Of a DNA stretch of 64,000 nt, positions 1 to 8,769 are shown in pieces. Numbering within the stretch: position 1 is the stretch's first letter; each line of letters opens with the position of its first letter. Below the pieces are notes generated by a model that saw nothing but the letters and a program-made list of their open reading frames with translations, had not been told where the DNA came from and ran no database searches. Both the position numbers and the translations under genes were made by a program. Source of the stretch: Betaproteobacteria bacterium (GTDB lineage: Bacteria > Pseudomonadota > Gammaproteobacteria > Burkholderiales > Rhodocyclaceae); the NCBI GenBank assembly GCA_020621405.1, contig JAHRYN010000001.1, forward strand, positions 372,001 to 436,000. Direction: 5' to 3'.

Positions 1-1
1 G

Positions 2-913
2 GCGCGCGCGGAAGTCGTCGCGCTTGGCCTGATAGAAGGCCGCCAGCCCGAGGTAGCGCGCCGGCTCCGCCATGTAGTCGGCCAGGCCCAGCTGGGCCGG
101 CGTGTTCACGGCGAACACGTTGAACTGGTGGACGCGTCTGAATTCGGCGGTCAGTGACGGCGGCGCACAGACGAAGCCGACCTTCCAGCCGGTGACATGA
201 AAGGTCTTGCCGAAGCTGGACACCATCAGCGTGCGCACCGCCAGCTCGGGCACCCGCGCGGCACCGGCATGCTCGCGTCCGTCAAACACGATGTGCTCGT
301 ACACCTCGTCCGAAATCACCACGATGTCGCGCCCGTTGCACAACGTCGCCAGCCGGCGCTGTTCGTCCACCGACCAGGCCGAACCGGTCGGATTGTGCGG
401 CGTGTTGGTGATGATGAGGCGGGTGCGCGGCGTGAGGCGGCGTGCCACCTCGTCCCAGTCGGGCAGGAAGTGCGGCGCCTGCAGCCGCACGAATACCGGC
501 GTGGCGCCCGCCAGCCGGATGCCCGGCAGGTAGCTGTCGAATGCCGGTTCGAACACGATGACTTCGTCGCCCGGCCCGGCGAACGCCATGATCGCGGTAA
601 ACACCGCTTGGGTGGCACCCGCCGTGATCGTTATTTCGGTTTCCGGGTCATACGCGGCGCCATATACGGCGGCCATCTTGCGCGACAGCGCCTCGCGCAG
701 CGCCGGCTGTCCGGCCATCGGCGAATACTGGTTGTGGCCGGCGTGCATGTGCGCCGCGACCGCATCGAACAGCTCCGGGCCGGCCGTGAAATCGGGAAAG
801 CCCTGGGAAAGGTTCAGCGCACCGCAGGCCTGTGCCTCGCGTGAAATGACGGTGAATATCGTGGTGCCGACGTCGGGCAGCTTGGACTGGATGTGTCCGG
901 TGTAGTCCTGCAT
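2..913 (-). CDS. Class I PLP aminotransferase, methionine/kynurenine type (partial, C-terminus off the window)
   Basis: These are the first 304 codons of a fold-type I aminotransferase; relatives have about 385 residues, so the C-terminus lies beyond base 1. The start ATG at 913 gives the typical opening (MQDYTGHIQSKLPDVGTTIF), followed by the NLSQGFPDF segment near residue 34, the ITAGATQAVF cofactor loop, NTPHNPTG and SDEVYEH. The Schiff-base lysine is Lys236 in SSFGKTFHVTGWKVG. This arrangement fits the YbdL group, which transaminates methionine and ketomethylthiobutyrate. The gene is divergent from mtnA with 63 bp between the starts. I infer that it supplies the last step of methionine salvage (ketomethylthiobutyrate to methionine). 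A kynurenine or generic aromatic aminotransferase is the alternative. Confidence 0.85.
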   Translation of the reverse strand, partial: MQDYTGHIQSKLPDVGTTIFTVISREAQACGALNLSQGFPDFTAGPELFDAVAAHMHAGHNQYSPMAGQPALREALSRKMAAVYGAAYDPETEITITAGATQAVFTAIMAFAGPGDEVIVFEPAFDSYLPGIRLAGATPVFVRLQAPHFLPDWDEVARRLTPRTRLIITNTPHNPTGSAWSVDEQRRLATLCNGRDIVVISDEVYEHIVFDGREHAGAARVPELAVRTLMVSSFGKTFHVTGWKVGFVCAPPSLTAEFRRVHQFNVFAVNTPAQLGLADYMAEPARYLGLAAFYQAKRDDFRAR

Positions 914-976
914 GGCGGGCGTTCGGATCGGTCAAGGCCGGATTATGCTTCATGCCCCCGAACAAGGTGACCCGCA

Positions 977-2044
977 ATGACCGACACGCCCAGCCCGCTG
1001 CGCTTCGACGACGCGCAGCTCCACATCCTCGACCAGACCCGCCTGCCCTTCTCGGAACACGAGTTGCGCATCGACACGGCCGCACAGGCTGCCCACGCGA
1101 TCGCCACCATGCAGGTTCGCGGCGCCCCGCTGATCGGCGCTATCGGCGCTTTCGGGCTCGCGCTGGCACTGCGCGAGGCGGCCGAGGACGCGTGGCTGGA
1201 CTTCGCCTTGCGCATGCTGGCCGAAACCCGCCCGACCGCGGTGAATCTGGCATGGGCACTGCGTCGCGTCGAGGTCGCGGTACGCCCGCTGGCGCCGCAC
1301 GATCGCGCCGACGCCGCTTGGCGCGAGGCGATGGCGATCTGCGATGAGGACCGGGCTGCCAACCGGCACATCGGCGAACTCACACTGGACCTGATGCAGG
1401 CAATCACGCCGAAGTCGGGGCGGCTGAACCTGATGACCCACTGCAACGCCGGCTGGCTCGCCACCACCGGCTGGGGCACCGCGCTGTCGGGCATCTATCT
1501 GGCCCGTCAGGCCGGCATCGACCTGCATGTATGGGTGTCGGAAACGCGTCCGCGCAACCAGGGCCTGCTCACCGCCTGGGAACTGGCGCGCGCCGGCGTG
1601 CCGCATACGGTGATCGCCGACAACGCGGCCGGGCAGCTGATGCGCGAAGGCCGGGTGGACGCGGTGATCATCGGCGCCGACCGCATCGCGGCGAATGGCG
1701 ACACCGCAAACAAGATCGGCAGCTATCTGAAGGCACTGGCCGCACGCGACAACGGCATTCCGTTCTGGGTGGCCGCTCCCTGGTCTACCGTCGACCTCAG
1801 CTGCCGCGACGGCCGGGCGATTCCGATCGAGGAGCGCGAAGGACGCGAAGTGCGTGAACTGCGCGGCGCTGCCGGCGGTGCCCGGCTGCTCGAAGAGACG
1901 TCGGCAGTCGAGAACCCCGCCTTCGATGTCACGCCGGCAGCGCTTGTAACGGCCCTCGTCACCGAACTCGGCGTCATCGAGTGCTCGCGCGTGGTGTCGC
2001 TCGAAGCCTTTGCGCCTGCAATCAATCCACAGAAGCTCATGTAA
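977..2044 (+). CDS. mtnA: S-methyl-5-thioribose-1-phosphate isomerase
   Basis: This enzyme isomerises methylthioribose-1-phosphate to methylthioribulose-1-phosphate in cytoplasmic methionine salvage. The 355-residue product has the normal family length. The N-terminal part carries QVRGAPLIGAIGAFG, the catalytic cysteine lies in LMTHCNAGWLATTGWGT, and the catalytic aspartate lies in IIGADRIAANGDTANKIGSY, which also binds the sugar phosphate. The start has a good ribosome site (aaggtga) seven bases upstream. It heads a plus-strand pair with mtnB, 157 bp downstream, and is divergent from the aminotransferase, so the three genes plausibly form one salvage locus. The last ~15 residues are poorly conserved in the family. 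Confidence 0.95.
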   Translation: MTDTPSPLRFDDAQLHILDQTRLPFSEHELRIDTAAQAAHAIATMQVRGAPLIGAIGAFGLALALREAAEDAWLDFALRMLAETRPTAVNLAWALRRVEVAVRPLAPHDRADAAWREAMAICDEDRAANRHIGELTLDLMQAITPKSGRLNLMTHCNAGWLATTGWGTALSGIYLARQAGIDLHVWVSETRPRNQGLLTAWELARAGVPHTVIADNAAGQLMREGRVDAVIIGADRIAANGDTANKIGSYLKALAARDNGIPFWVAAPWSTVDLSCRDGRAIPIEEREGREVRELRGAAGGARLLEETSAVENPAFDVTPAALVTALVTELGVIECSRVVSLEAFAPAINPQKLM

Positions 2045-2201
2045 TTTCGAGCTGCGTGAAACCGGCTGCCAGTAACGATTCTGTTCGTTTTGCACCGCGA
2101 AACGTCGGTGCTGTCGTCAAGTATTAATGCAAACCCGCTTGAAATCTGGAATCCGTTGAGGATAATCCACCGTCAATCCACAAAACAGGGGATACACCCT
2201 G

Positions 2202-2831
2202 ATGAACGAGGTCAGCGGCGCCGACGTGCACAACGCAGCGCGCCGGTTGGAACTTTGCGGACTCAACCGCGGTGCGGCTGGCAATGTCAGCGCGCGCCGC
2301 GGTTCCGCATTTCTGATCACGCCCAGTGGCCTGGATCCTGCGCGGTTCGGGCCGTCGGACATCGTCGAGGTGGCCGATGACGGCCGTTTTTCCGGTGCTC
2401 TGAAGCCTTCGTCGGAGTGGCGCATCCATCGCGACGTGTATCGGGCACACGCCGACGCGGGCGCCATCGTCCACACGCATGCACCGTTCGCGACCGCACT
2501 TGCCTGCATCGGCAATCCGATTCCGTCCTTCCACTACATGATCGCCCGCTTCGGCGGCAGCAGCATCCGCTGCGCGCGCTACGCCACATTCGGCGAACAG
2601 GCGCTGTCAGACGCCGTCATTGAGGCGCTCGACGGGCGCTGTGCCTGCCTGATGGCGAATCACGGCATGCTGGTGTTCGGCCGCGACATCGATCATGCCG
2701 TCGCACTGGCCATCGAATTCGAAACACTGTGCGAACAGTACGTCAGGGCACTGCAGATCGCGCAACCGCGCCTGCTCGACGAAGGAGAGATGCAGCGGGT
2801 ACTTGCGAAATTCGGGAGCTATGGCCAGTGA
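2202..2831 (+). CDS. mtnB: Methylthioribulose-1-phosphate dehydratase (class II aldolase/adducin family)
   Basis: The 209-residue product belongs to the class II aldolase/adducin fold and follows mtnA in the salvage pathway, dehydrating methylthioribulose-1-phosphate. It shows GLNRGAAGNVSARR near residue 26, KPSSEWRIHRDVY with the acidic catalytic region, the zinc ligands in IVHTHAPFATA, and a third histidine in LMANHGMLVFG. Fuculose-aldolase relatives share these motifs, but the position next to mtnA favours MtnB. The leader from 2045 to 2201 holds no gene. The Shine-Dalgarno is weak (ggggat), so expression may depend on readthrough from mtnA or on a promoter near 2155, where a gataat-like box occurs. 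Confidence 0.9.
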   Translation: MNEVSGADVHNAARRLELCGLNRGAAGNVSARRGSAFLITPSGLDPARFGPSDIVEVADDGRFSGALKPSSEWRIHRDVYRAHADAGAIVHTHAPFATALACIGNPIPSFHYMIARFGGSSIRCARYATFGEQALSDAVIEALDGRCACLMANHGMLVFGRDIDHAVALAIEFETLCEQYVRALQIAQPRLLDEGEMQRVLAKFGSYGQ

Positions 2832-2946
2832 GCACAAGGGTCATGCCGCTGCGGGGGGTTAAAGATTCAGGGGCGGGGACCGTGAACCCTGTCAGCCTCC
2901 CGCAACGAAGTCCGGTGGCAATACATACCTGAAGCCGAACCCGGTC

Positions 2947-5562
2947 ATGCCCATCAATCCACCGTCAAACGGCACAACACCGCGCAGCGACAATACCGAG
3001 CGCCAGGTAGAGGCGGAACTCGTCGCCCTCGCGTATCGCCTGACGCCGTTCACGCTGGTGATGGCAGTGGTGCTGGCCACCCTGATCTGGGGCGTGCTGC
3101 ACAAGATCGTGGACACCCGCGTACTCACGCTCTGGCTGGTTTCGATGGTGGCGATCAACGCCGGACGCTACGGGCTGATCATGGCCTGGCGGCACGTCGG
3201 CCCCGGCGTCAACGAAACACTGATCTGGAAGTGGCTGTTCATGCTGGGCGTGCTGGCTGCGGGGTGCGGCTGGGGCTCGCTCGGCGTGCTGCTGATGCCG
3301 CCGCCCGGCCATCCGTACGAGATGGTGGTGCCGCTGTGCCTGGTCGCGGTCGCCGCGGTCGGTCTGTTCTCGCTGACCGGCATGTGGAAGGCCTACGTGC
3401 TGATGGCCCTGCCCACGCTGCTGCCCACCGCCTTCTTCTATCTCGCGGCACCGGAACCGGAACGCGAGGTACTCGGCGGCTTCATCCTGCTGTTCGTGAT
3501 GATCGCCGTCGTCAATGCGCGCCGCTTCCAGAGGAATACCGCGGAATTCATCCGGCTGCGACTGCATCACGCCCACGTCGCGAAGGAAAACGAGGAGGCG
3601 AAGGAAGCTGCCGAACAGGCCAATCAGGCCAAGAGCCAGTTCCTCGCCAACATGAGCCACGAAATCCGGACGCCGATGAACGGCGTGCTCGGCATGGCCC
3701 AGCTGCTGCTGCGCAGCGACCTGACGGCCGACCAGAGACGCTACCTGGAAACGCTTTACCGGTCGGGCGAAAACCTGCTCGACCTGCTGAACGACATCCT
3801 CGACCTGTCGAAGATCGAAGCCGGACGATTCGACCTCATCCGCAGCGAATTCGACGCCCGGCGGACACTGCGCGAAGTCACCGAACTGCTCGGCGCGCAG
3901 GCACGCGAAAAGGGTCTGACGCTGGCGATCGACGTCGACGATGCCGTACCCGGCCGGGTCGAAGGCGACGCCGGCCGCCTGCGCCAGATTGCGGTCAACC
4001 TCATCGGCAACGCCATCAAGTTCACCGACCATGGCGGTGTGTTCGTGACCCTGCGCGTGCACTCGATGGACGACGACCTGATGCTGCAGCAGCGTCCCAA
4101 CAGCGGGTCGGTCCGCATGGTGATGTCAGTGCGCGACACCGGCATCGGCATTGCGGACGACGATCAGACCCGCGTATTCGACGCCTTCGCGCAGGCGGAC
4201 GGAACAGCCGCGCGGCGCTTCGGCGGCACCGGACTCGGTCTGGCCATCTCGCGGCAGCTTGCCGAAATGCTGGGTGGGGCGATCACGCTGCGCAGCGCGT
4301 CCGGCATCGGATCCACCTTCACGCTGTCACTGCCGTGCAAGGTCGTCAGCACCGGCATGGAAGAAGCGCAGAGCAGTCTTTCACTGCCCACGCTGCCCCG
4401 TCTTGCCGGCAGCGTGCTGCTGGTCGAGGACAGCACGGTCAATGCCGAAGTGGCCTCCAACATGCTCGAAGCCTTCGGTCTGCGCTGTACGCTCTCGCGT
4501 GACGGCCGCCAGGCGCTGCAGGAACTCGAGCACGCCCGTTTCGACCTCGTGCTGATGGACTGTCAGATGCCGGGCATGGACGGTTTCGAGGCATGCGAAC
4601 GCATACGCGACCGCGAACGGCTGGTCGGCCTGCCCGCTACACCGCTGATCGCACTGACTGCCGGCGCCAACGACGGCGACCGCGAGAACTGCATCGCAGC
4701 CGGCATGGACGACTACCTCGCCAAGCCGTTCCGCGAGGACGACCTGTACGCCATCGTGCGCAAGTGGCTGCCGGACAATGCGGTATCCGGCACGCAGTCG
4801 ATCTCGATCGACGCGATCGGTCAGCCGGACCGCGCACGTTTCGCCGCGCTGTACGAAAAGGAATCACAGCGCAACGTACTGGCGCTGCAGGAAGCACTGC
4901 GTGCGCACGACGAGCACACGCTGCGCCGCGCGGCGCACACGCTGAAGTCACTGGCGGTGCATGCGCAGGCATTCGATCTGCACGATTCGATGCGCCGGCT
5001 CGAAGCGGCCGCAGTCGAGAAGGACTGGTCTCTGGCCACGGCGCTGGTGCCCATCGCCTGCCGCATGCAGCTCGAATCGGTACGCCGTGTGACCGAATGC
5101 AGTCTGGACAGCGAAGGCACTACGACAGCGCTGCCGGACACGCTGGACATCCTGATCGTCGACGACGACGAAGCGGAACGCTTCCTGATGCGCCGCTCGC
5201 TTGAAAATGCCGGCTGCTCGGGCATACGCGAAGCGGAAAGCGGCGAGCAGGCGCTGCTGATGGTCGGCCAGCAATGCCCGCACGTGCTGCTGCTCGACGG
5301 GCTGATGCAGGGCATGGACGGCATCGCGACCTGTCGCGCGCTGCGCGAGCACTACAGCGCCGAACAGCTGCTCATCGTGCTGCTGTCCGGCATCGAGGAC
5401 CCGAACTGGCAGCGCTCCGCAATCGAGGCCGGCGCCAGCAGCTTCGTGTCGAAATCGATATCGCGTGACGCGCTGATGGAGGCGCTGACCGCCAAACTCG
5501 CGGAACTCGACCGTCCTCTGCGCAACCGCGCCCGAGGCCGGCCGCGCCTCAGCGTCGCCTGA
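2947..5562 (+). CDS. Hybrid sensor histidine kinase with two receiver domains and an Hpt domain
   Basis: The 871-residue membrane kinase has, in order: an N-terminal hydrophobic region of several transmembrane segments (about residues 35-190), a short coiled linker, a HisKA dimerisation domain with His238 in [13 protein letters not shown], an HATPase domain ending near residue 465 ([20 protein letters not shown]), a first receiver with Asp538 in [14 protein letters not shown], an Hpt domain with His664 in [12 protein letters not shown], and a second receiver with Asp784 in [14 protein letters not shown] short basic tail follows. It resembles BarA/TorS-type phosphorelay proteins, but the Hpt domain lies between two receivers. 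No partner regulator is adjacent and the signal is unknown. The start follows only a weak ribosome site. Confidence 0.92.
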   Translation: MPINPPSNGTTPRSDNTERQVEAELVALAYRLTPFTLVMAVVLATLIWGVLHKIVDTRVLTLWLVSMVAINAGRYGLIMAWRHVGPGVNETLIWKWLFMLGVLAAGCGWGSLGVLLMPPPGHPYEMVVPLCLVAVAAVGLFSLTGMWKAYVLMALPTLLPTAFFYLAAPEPEREVLGGFILLFVMIAVVNARRFQRNTAEFIRLRLHHAHVAKENEEAKEAAEQANQAKSQFLANMSHEIRTPMNGVLGMAQLLLRSDLTADQRRYLETLYRSGENLLDLLNDILDLSKIEAGRFDLIRSEFDARRTLREVTELLGAQAREKGLTLAIDVDDAVPGRVEGDAGRLRQIAVNLIGNAIKFTDHGGVFVTLRVHSMDDDLMLQQRPNSGSVRMVMSVRDTGIGIADDDQTRVFDAFAQADGTAARRFGGTGLGLAISRQLAEMLGGAITLRSASGIGSTFTLSLPCKVVSTGMEEAQSSLSLPTLPRLAGSVLLVEDSTVNAEVASNMLEAFGLRCTLSRDGRQALQELEHARFDLVLMDCQMPGMDGFEACERIRDRERLVGLPATPLIALTAGANDGDRENCIAAGMDDYLAKPFREDDLYAIVRKWLPDNAVSGTQSISIDAIGQPDRARFAALYEKESQRNVLALQEALRAHDEHTLRRAAHTLKSLAVHAQAFDLHDSMRRLEAAAVEKDWSLATALVPIACRMQLESVRRVTECSLDSEGTTTALPDTLDILIVDDDEAERFLMRRSLENAGCSGIREAESGEQALLMVGQQCPHVLLLDGLMQGMDGIATCRALREHYSAEQLLIVLLSGIEDPNWQRSAIEAGASSFVSKSISRDALMEALTAKLAELDRPLRNRARGRPRLSVA

Positions 5563-5714
5563 GCAGTCCAGCACCGCTGCCTGCGCCGTGTCCGGGATCC
5601 GGCGGGCAAACGCCGGGAAGCCCCTCTCCGGGAATTGACGTCCGCGTCAGCACTCACCCCAAGTGGGTTCCGATGCGCCCAGCCCGGCGACCACCATCAA
5701 CATCTTCGAGCCGT

Positions 5715-6239
5715 TCAACGCCCCGGCAGCATGCGCGACAGCAGGCCGTCGCGATCGACGAAGTGATGCTTCAGCGCGGCTGCGATATGGCCCGCCACCA
5801 CGGCCATGAACAGGAAGTTCAGCAGTTCGTGCACCTCGAGCAGCGCATCGCCCAGCGCCTTGTCCTTGGGCAGCAGATCGGGCAGCGGCAGCACGCCGAA
5901 CCACACGGTCTGGAAGCCCTTGGCGGAACTCATCAGCCAGCCCGACAGCGGCACGATCAGCATCAGCACGTACAGCAGATGATGCCCGGCAGCGGCGGCC
6001 TTCAGCTGCCAGGCCGGCATACCGGCAGGCAGCGGAGGCGGCACATGCGTGACACGCCAGCCGAGGCGGACGAGCACCAGCAGGAAAACCGTGACGCCAG
6101 CCCACTTGTGATACGAGTAAAGCTTGAGCTTGGTCGGCGACAGCGGAAGTTCGGCCATGTACAGCCCGAGACCGAACAGTCCGAACAGCATCAGGGCGAT
6201 CAGCCAGTGCAGCGCGATCGCGGTACGGGTATAGCGCAT
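5715..6239 (-). CDS. Cytochrome b561 family di-haem membrane protein
   Basis: The 174-residue protein has four hydrophobic helices typical of the bacterial CybB/b561 family, which carries electrons from quinol within the inner membrane. Candidate haem ligands are His14 (IALHWLIA), His44 (SYHKWAG), a histidine in AAAGHHLLYVLM and histidines in LLEVHELLNF and VVAGHIAAALKHHF. I chose the ATG at 6239 because the open frame further upstream is antisense-derived shadow of kup. It lies 59 bp downstream of kup on the same strand, so cotranscription is possible. Its physiological electron partner cannot be told from the sequence. Confidence 0.9.
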   Translation of the reverse strand: MRYTRTAIALHWLIALMLFGLFGLGLYMAELPLSPTKLKLYSYHKWAGVTVFLLVLVRLGWRVTHVPPPLPAGMPAWQLKAAAAGHHLLYVLMLIVPLSGWLMSSAKGFQTVWFGVLPLPDLLPKDKALGDALLEVHELLNFLFMAVVAGHIAAALKHHFVDRDGLLSRMLPGR

Positions 6240-6298
6240 GGCGAGTCCTGTTCTTGCGAATTTCCGCGGCCGGGATGCCGCAGCGGCGCGTTGTCCGC

Positions 6299-8176
6299 CT
6301 AGAGACTGATCTGCGTCCCCAGCTCGACCACGCGGTTGGGAGGCAGATGATAGTAGTTTGCGGTGCCTTCCGACTGCCTGAGCATCCAGCCGAACAGCGA
6401 ACGGCGCCAGGTCGTCAGGTCGCCGACGCCTTCGACCACGGTGGAACGGGCGACGAAATAGGTCGTGTCCATCGCTTCCAGTTCCAGCCCCAGCGACGGC
6501 AGGACTGACAGCGCTTCGGGGATGTCTGGCTCTTCGCGGAAGCCGTAGCGCAGCTCGATCGCGTAGGTTTCGGCGCACAGCATCAGCAACTCGACGCGTT
6601 CGGCTTCCGGCACCACCGGTACGTCCTCGATCTTCACGTGCAGGAACAGTATGCGTTCGTGCAGTACCTTGAAATGCTTGAGGTTGTGGAACAGCGCGCT
6701 GGGCACGGTTTCCGGGTCCGACGTCAGGTAGATCGCGGTACCGCTGACGCGCGGCACGTCCGGTGCCGGCCCGCTGATGAAGTCGGCCATCGGAATGTTG
6801 ATGCGCCTGCGCTCGCGCGCCAGCAGTCCGCTGCCGCGCTTCCAGGTCGTCAGCAGAGTGAACAGTGCGGCACCAAGCATCATCGGCAGCCAGCCGCCCG
6901 CCATGAACTTGGTCAGATTGGATGCGAAGAACAGCAATTCGACCATCAGGAAGCCGCCGAGCACCACCAGCAGCACCCCTCTCAGGCGGCGGTGCGACAT
7001 CGAGGTGATGAACAGCATCAGCAGCGTCGTGATGATCATGTCACCCGACACCGCGATGCCGTAGGCCGCAGCCAGATCGCCCGACGTCTCGAATTCGAGC
7101 ACCAGCACCACGACGCCTATCATCATCAGCCAGTTGACCGACGGGATATAGACCTGACCGCGCTCAGTGTCCGACGTGTGCAGCTGGCGCAGGCGCGGCA
7201 GATAACCCAGCCGGGACGCCTGCGCGGTGATCGAGAAGGCACCCGAGATCGTCGCCTGTGACGCAATGACGGTCGCCAGCGTCGCCAGCAGCACCAGCGG
7301 CAGCCGCCAGTCGTCGGGGGCGAGCATGAAAAAGGGGTTGCTCACGGTTTCGGACGCGCGCAGCACCAGCGCGCCCTGGCCGAAGTAGTTCAGCAGCAGC
7401 GCCGGTGACACCACCAGATACCAGGCCATGCGCACCGGGCGACGGCCGAAGTGCCCCATGTCGGCGTAGAGCGCCTCGCCGCCGGTCAGCGCCAGGAACA
7501 CGGCACCCAGCAGCAGGAAGGCCTGCCCCGGATGCTCGAGCGCGAACATGATCGCGTAGGCCGGATTGAGCGCATCCAGCACCACCGGAGTCTGCACGAT
7601 GCTGCGGATGCCGAGCAGCGCCAGCACGGCGAACCAGACTATGGTCACCGGCCCGAAGAAGCGGCCGACGATGGCCGTGCCGCTGCGCTGCACTGAAAAC
7701 AGCAGCACGATGATGACGATGGTGATCGGCTCGATCAGGTGTTCCAGCGTCGGCGCCACGACGGCCACACCCTCGACCGCCGACAGCACGGAGATTGCCG
7801 GCGTGATCACCGCGTCGCCATAGAACATCGCCGCCGCGAAAACCCCCGCAGCCGTCACTGCTGCAACGCGGCGACGCACGCCGGCGCGCGCCGAACGCTG
7901 CGCCAGCGAAGCCAGCGCCAGCGAACCGCCCTCACCGTCATTGTCGAAGCGCAGCACGATGAACACGTACTTGAAGGAAATGATCATCGTGACCGCCCAG
8001 AACAGCGCCGACAGCGTGGCCAGAACGTTCGCTTCCGACAGCGGCAAGCCGTGTACGCCGGTAAACGCCTCCTTGAAGGCGTACAGCGGGCTGGTTCCGA
8101 TGTCGCCGAAAACCACGCCGAGCGCCGCCAGAATCAGCGGTCCGAGAGCTCGGGCTTGCTTGCGCGATTGGTTCAT
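6299..8176 (-). CDS. kup: Low-affinity potassium uptake protein Kup
   Basis: The 625-residue product is the expected size for Kup, an inner-membrane K+/H+ symporter. It begins MNQSRKQARALGPLILAALG, followed by the signature GVVFGDIGTSPLYA, and has about twelve hydrophobic segments and a hydrophilic C-terminal domain from about residue 450 (TAIYLTSDPETVPSALFHNL). The ATG at 8176 is chosen because the long N-terminal extension of this open frame is arginine- and proline-rich shadow sequence antisense to mfd and the MazG-like gene. The cytochrome b561 gene follows on the same strand. Confidence 0.95.
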   Translation of the reverse strand: MNQSRKQARALGPLILAALGVVFGDIGTSPLYAFKEAFTGVHGLPLSEANVLATLSALFWAVTMIISFKYVFIVLRFDNDGEGGSLALASLAQRSARAGVRRRVAAVTAAGVFAAAMFYGDAVITPAISVLSAVEGVAVVAPTLEHLIEPITIVIIVLLFSVQRSGTAIVGRFFGPVTIVWFAVLALLGIRSIVQTPVVLDALNPAYAIMFALEHPGQAFLLLGAVFLALTGGEALYADMGHFGRRPVRMAWYLVVSPALLLNYFGQGALVLRASETVSNPFFMLAPDDWRLPLVLLATLATVIASQATISGAFSITAQASRLGYLPRLRQLHTSDTERGQVYIPSVNWLMMIGVVVLVLEFETSGDLAAAYGIAVSGDMIITTLLMLFITSMSHRRLRGVLLVVLGGFLMVELLFFASNLTKFMAGGWLPMMLGAALFTLLTTWKRGSGLLARERRRINIPMADFISGPAPDVPRVSGTAIYLTSDPETVPSALFHNLKHFKVLHERILFLHVKIEDVPVVPEAERVELLMLCAETYAIELRYGFREEPDIPEALSVLPSLGLELEAMDTTYFVARSTVVEGVGDLTTWRRSLFGWMLRQSEGTANYYHLPPNRVVELGTQISL

Positions 8177-8295
8177 CGGGTCAGGCGTGAATAGCAGACG
8201 GCGGATATTGCGCCGCACCATAGTCAAGATCAAGTCCAGATGGCTGCCCGATGCGATACTTTTGCAACACTCCCGACCATCGAACCGACATCCGC

Positions 8296-8658
8296 ATGTC
8301 CACGCCTCCCGACACCGCAAACCTGCACGCGCTGCGCACGCTGATCCGGCAATTCGTCGACGAACGCGACTGGGCGCAATTCCATACGCCGAAGAATCTC
8401 GCGATGGCGATGGGCATCGAGGCCGCCGAGGTGATGGAACACTTCCAGTGGCTGCCGACCGGAAACGAACTGACCGGCGACAAGCGGCAGGCCGTCGGCC
8501 ACGAACTGGCCGATGTTCTGGTCTATCTGGTGCGGCTGGCCGACGTGCTGGACATCGACCTGCCGGCCGCCGTCGCCGAGAAGATGCAGCTGAACCGGGA
8601 AAAGTACCCCGCCGACAAGGTGCGCGGCGACGCCCGCAAGTACGACGAGTACGACTGA
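8296..8658 (+). CDS. MazG-like nucleotide pyrophosphohydrolase (dCTP pyrophosphatase type)
   Basis: The 120-residue protein is an all-alpha NTP pyrophosphohydrolase of the MazG/RS21-C6 (DCTPP1) group, which hydrolyses non-canonical or excess dNTPs to monophosphate and pyrophosphate. The magnesium-binding pattern is visible: EAAEVMEHFQW (ExxE) around residue 40 and ELADVLVYLVRLAD (ExxD) around residue 72, followed by the conserved NREKYPADKVRG. The start at 8296 (MSTPPDTANL) is preferred over the upstream ATG at 8251, which would add a 15-residue tail unlike the family. It is divergent from kup and 111 bp upstream of mfd. The substrate is inferred from family resemblance only. Confidence 0.88.
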   Translation: MSTPPDTANLHALRTLIRQFVDERDWAQFHTPKNLAMAMGIEAAEVMEHFQWLPTGNELTGDKRQAVGHELADVLVYLVRLADVLDIDLPAAVAEKMQLNREKYPADKVRGDARKYDEYD

Positions 8659-8769
8659 ACCTTCGTCCGGCGCCATTCCGACAAACCCGGTGCTTTTCGG
8701 GATAATCATGCCCTCTGTCGCTTCGGCGGCGCGCCGGAACGATCCGGACGCCGCGCTCTCCACTGCCCC

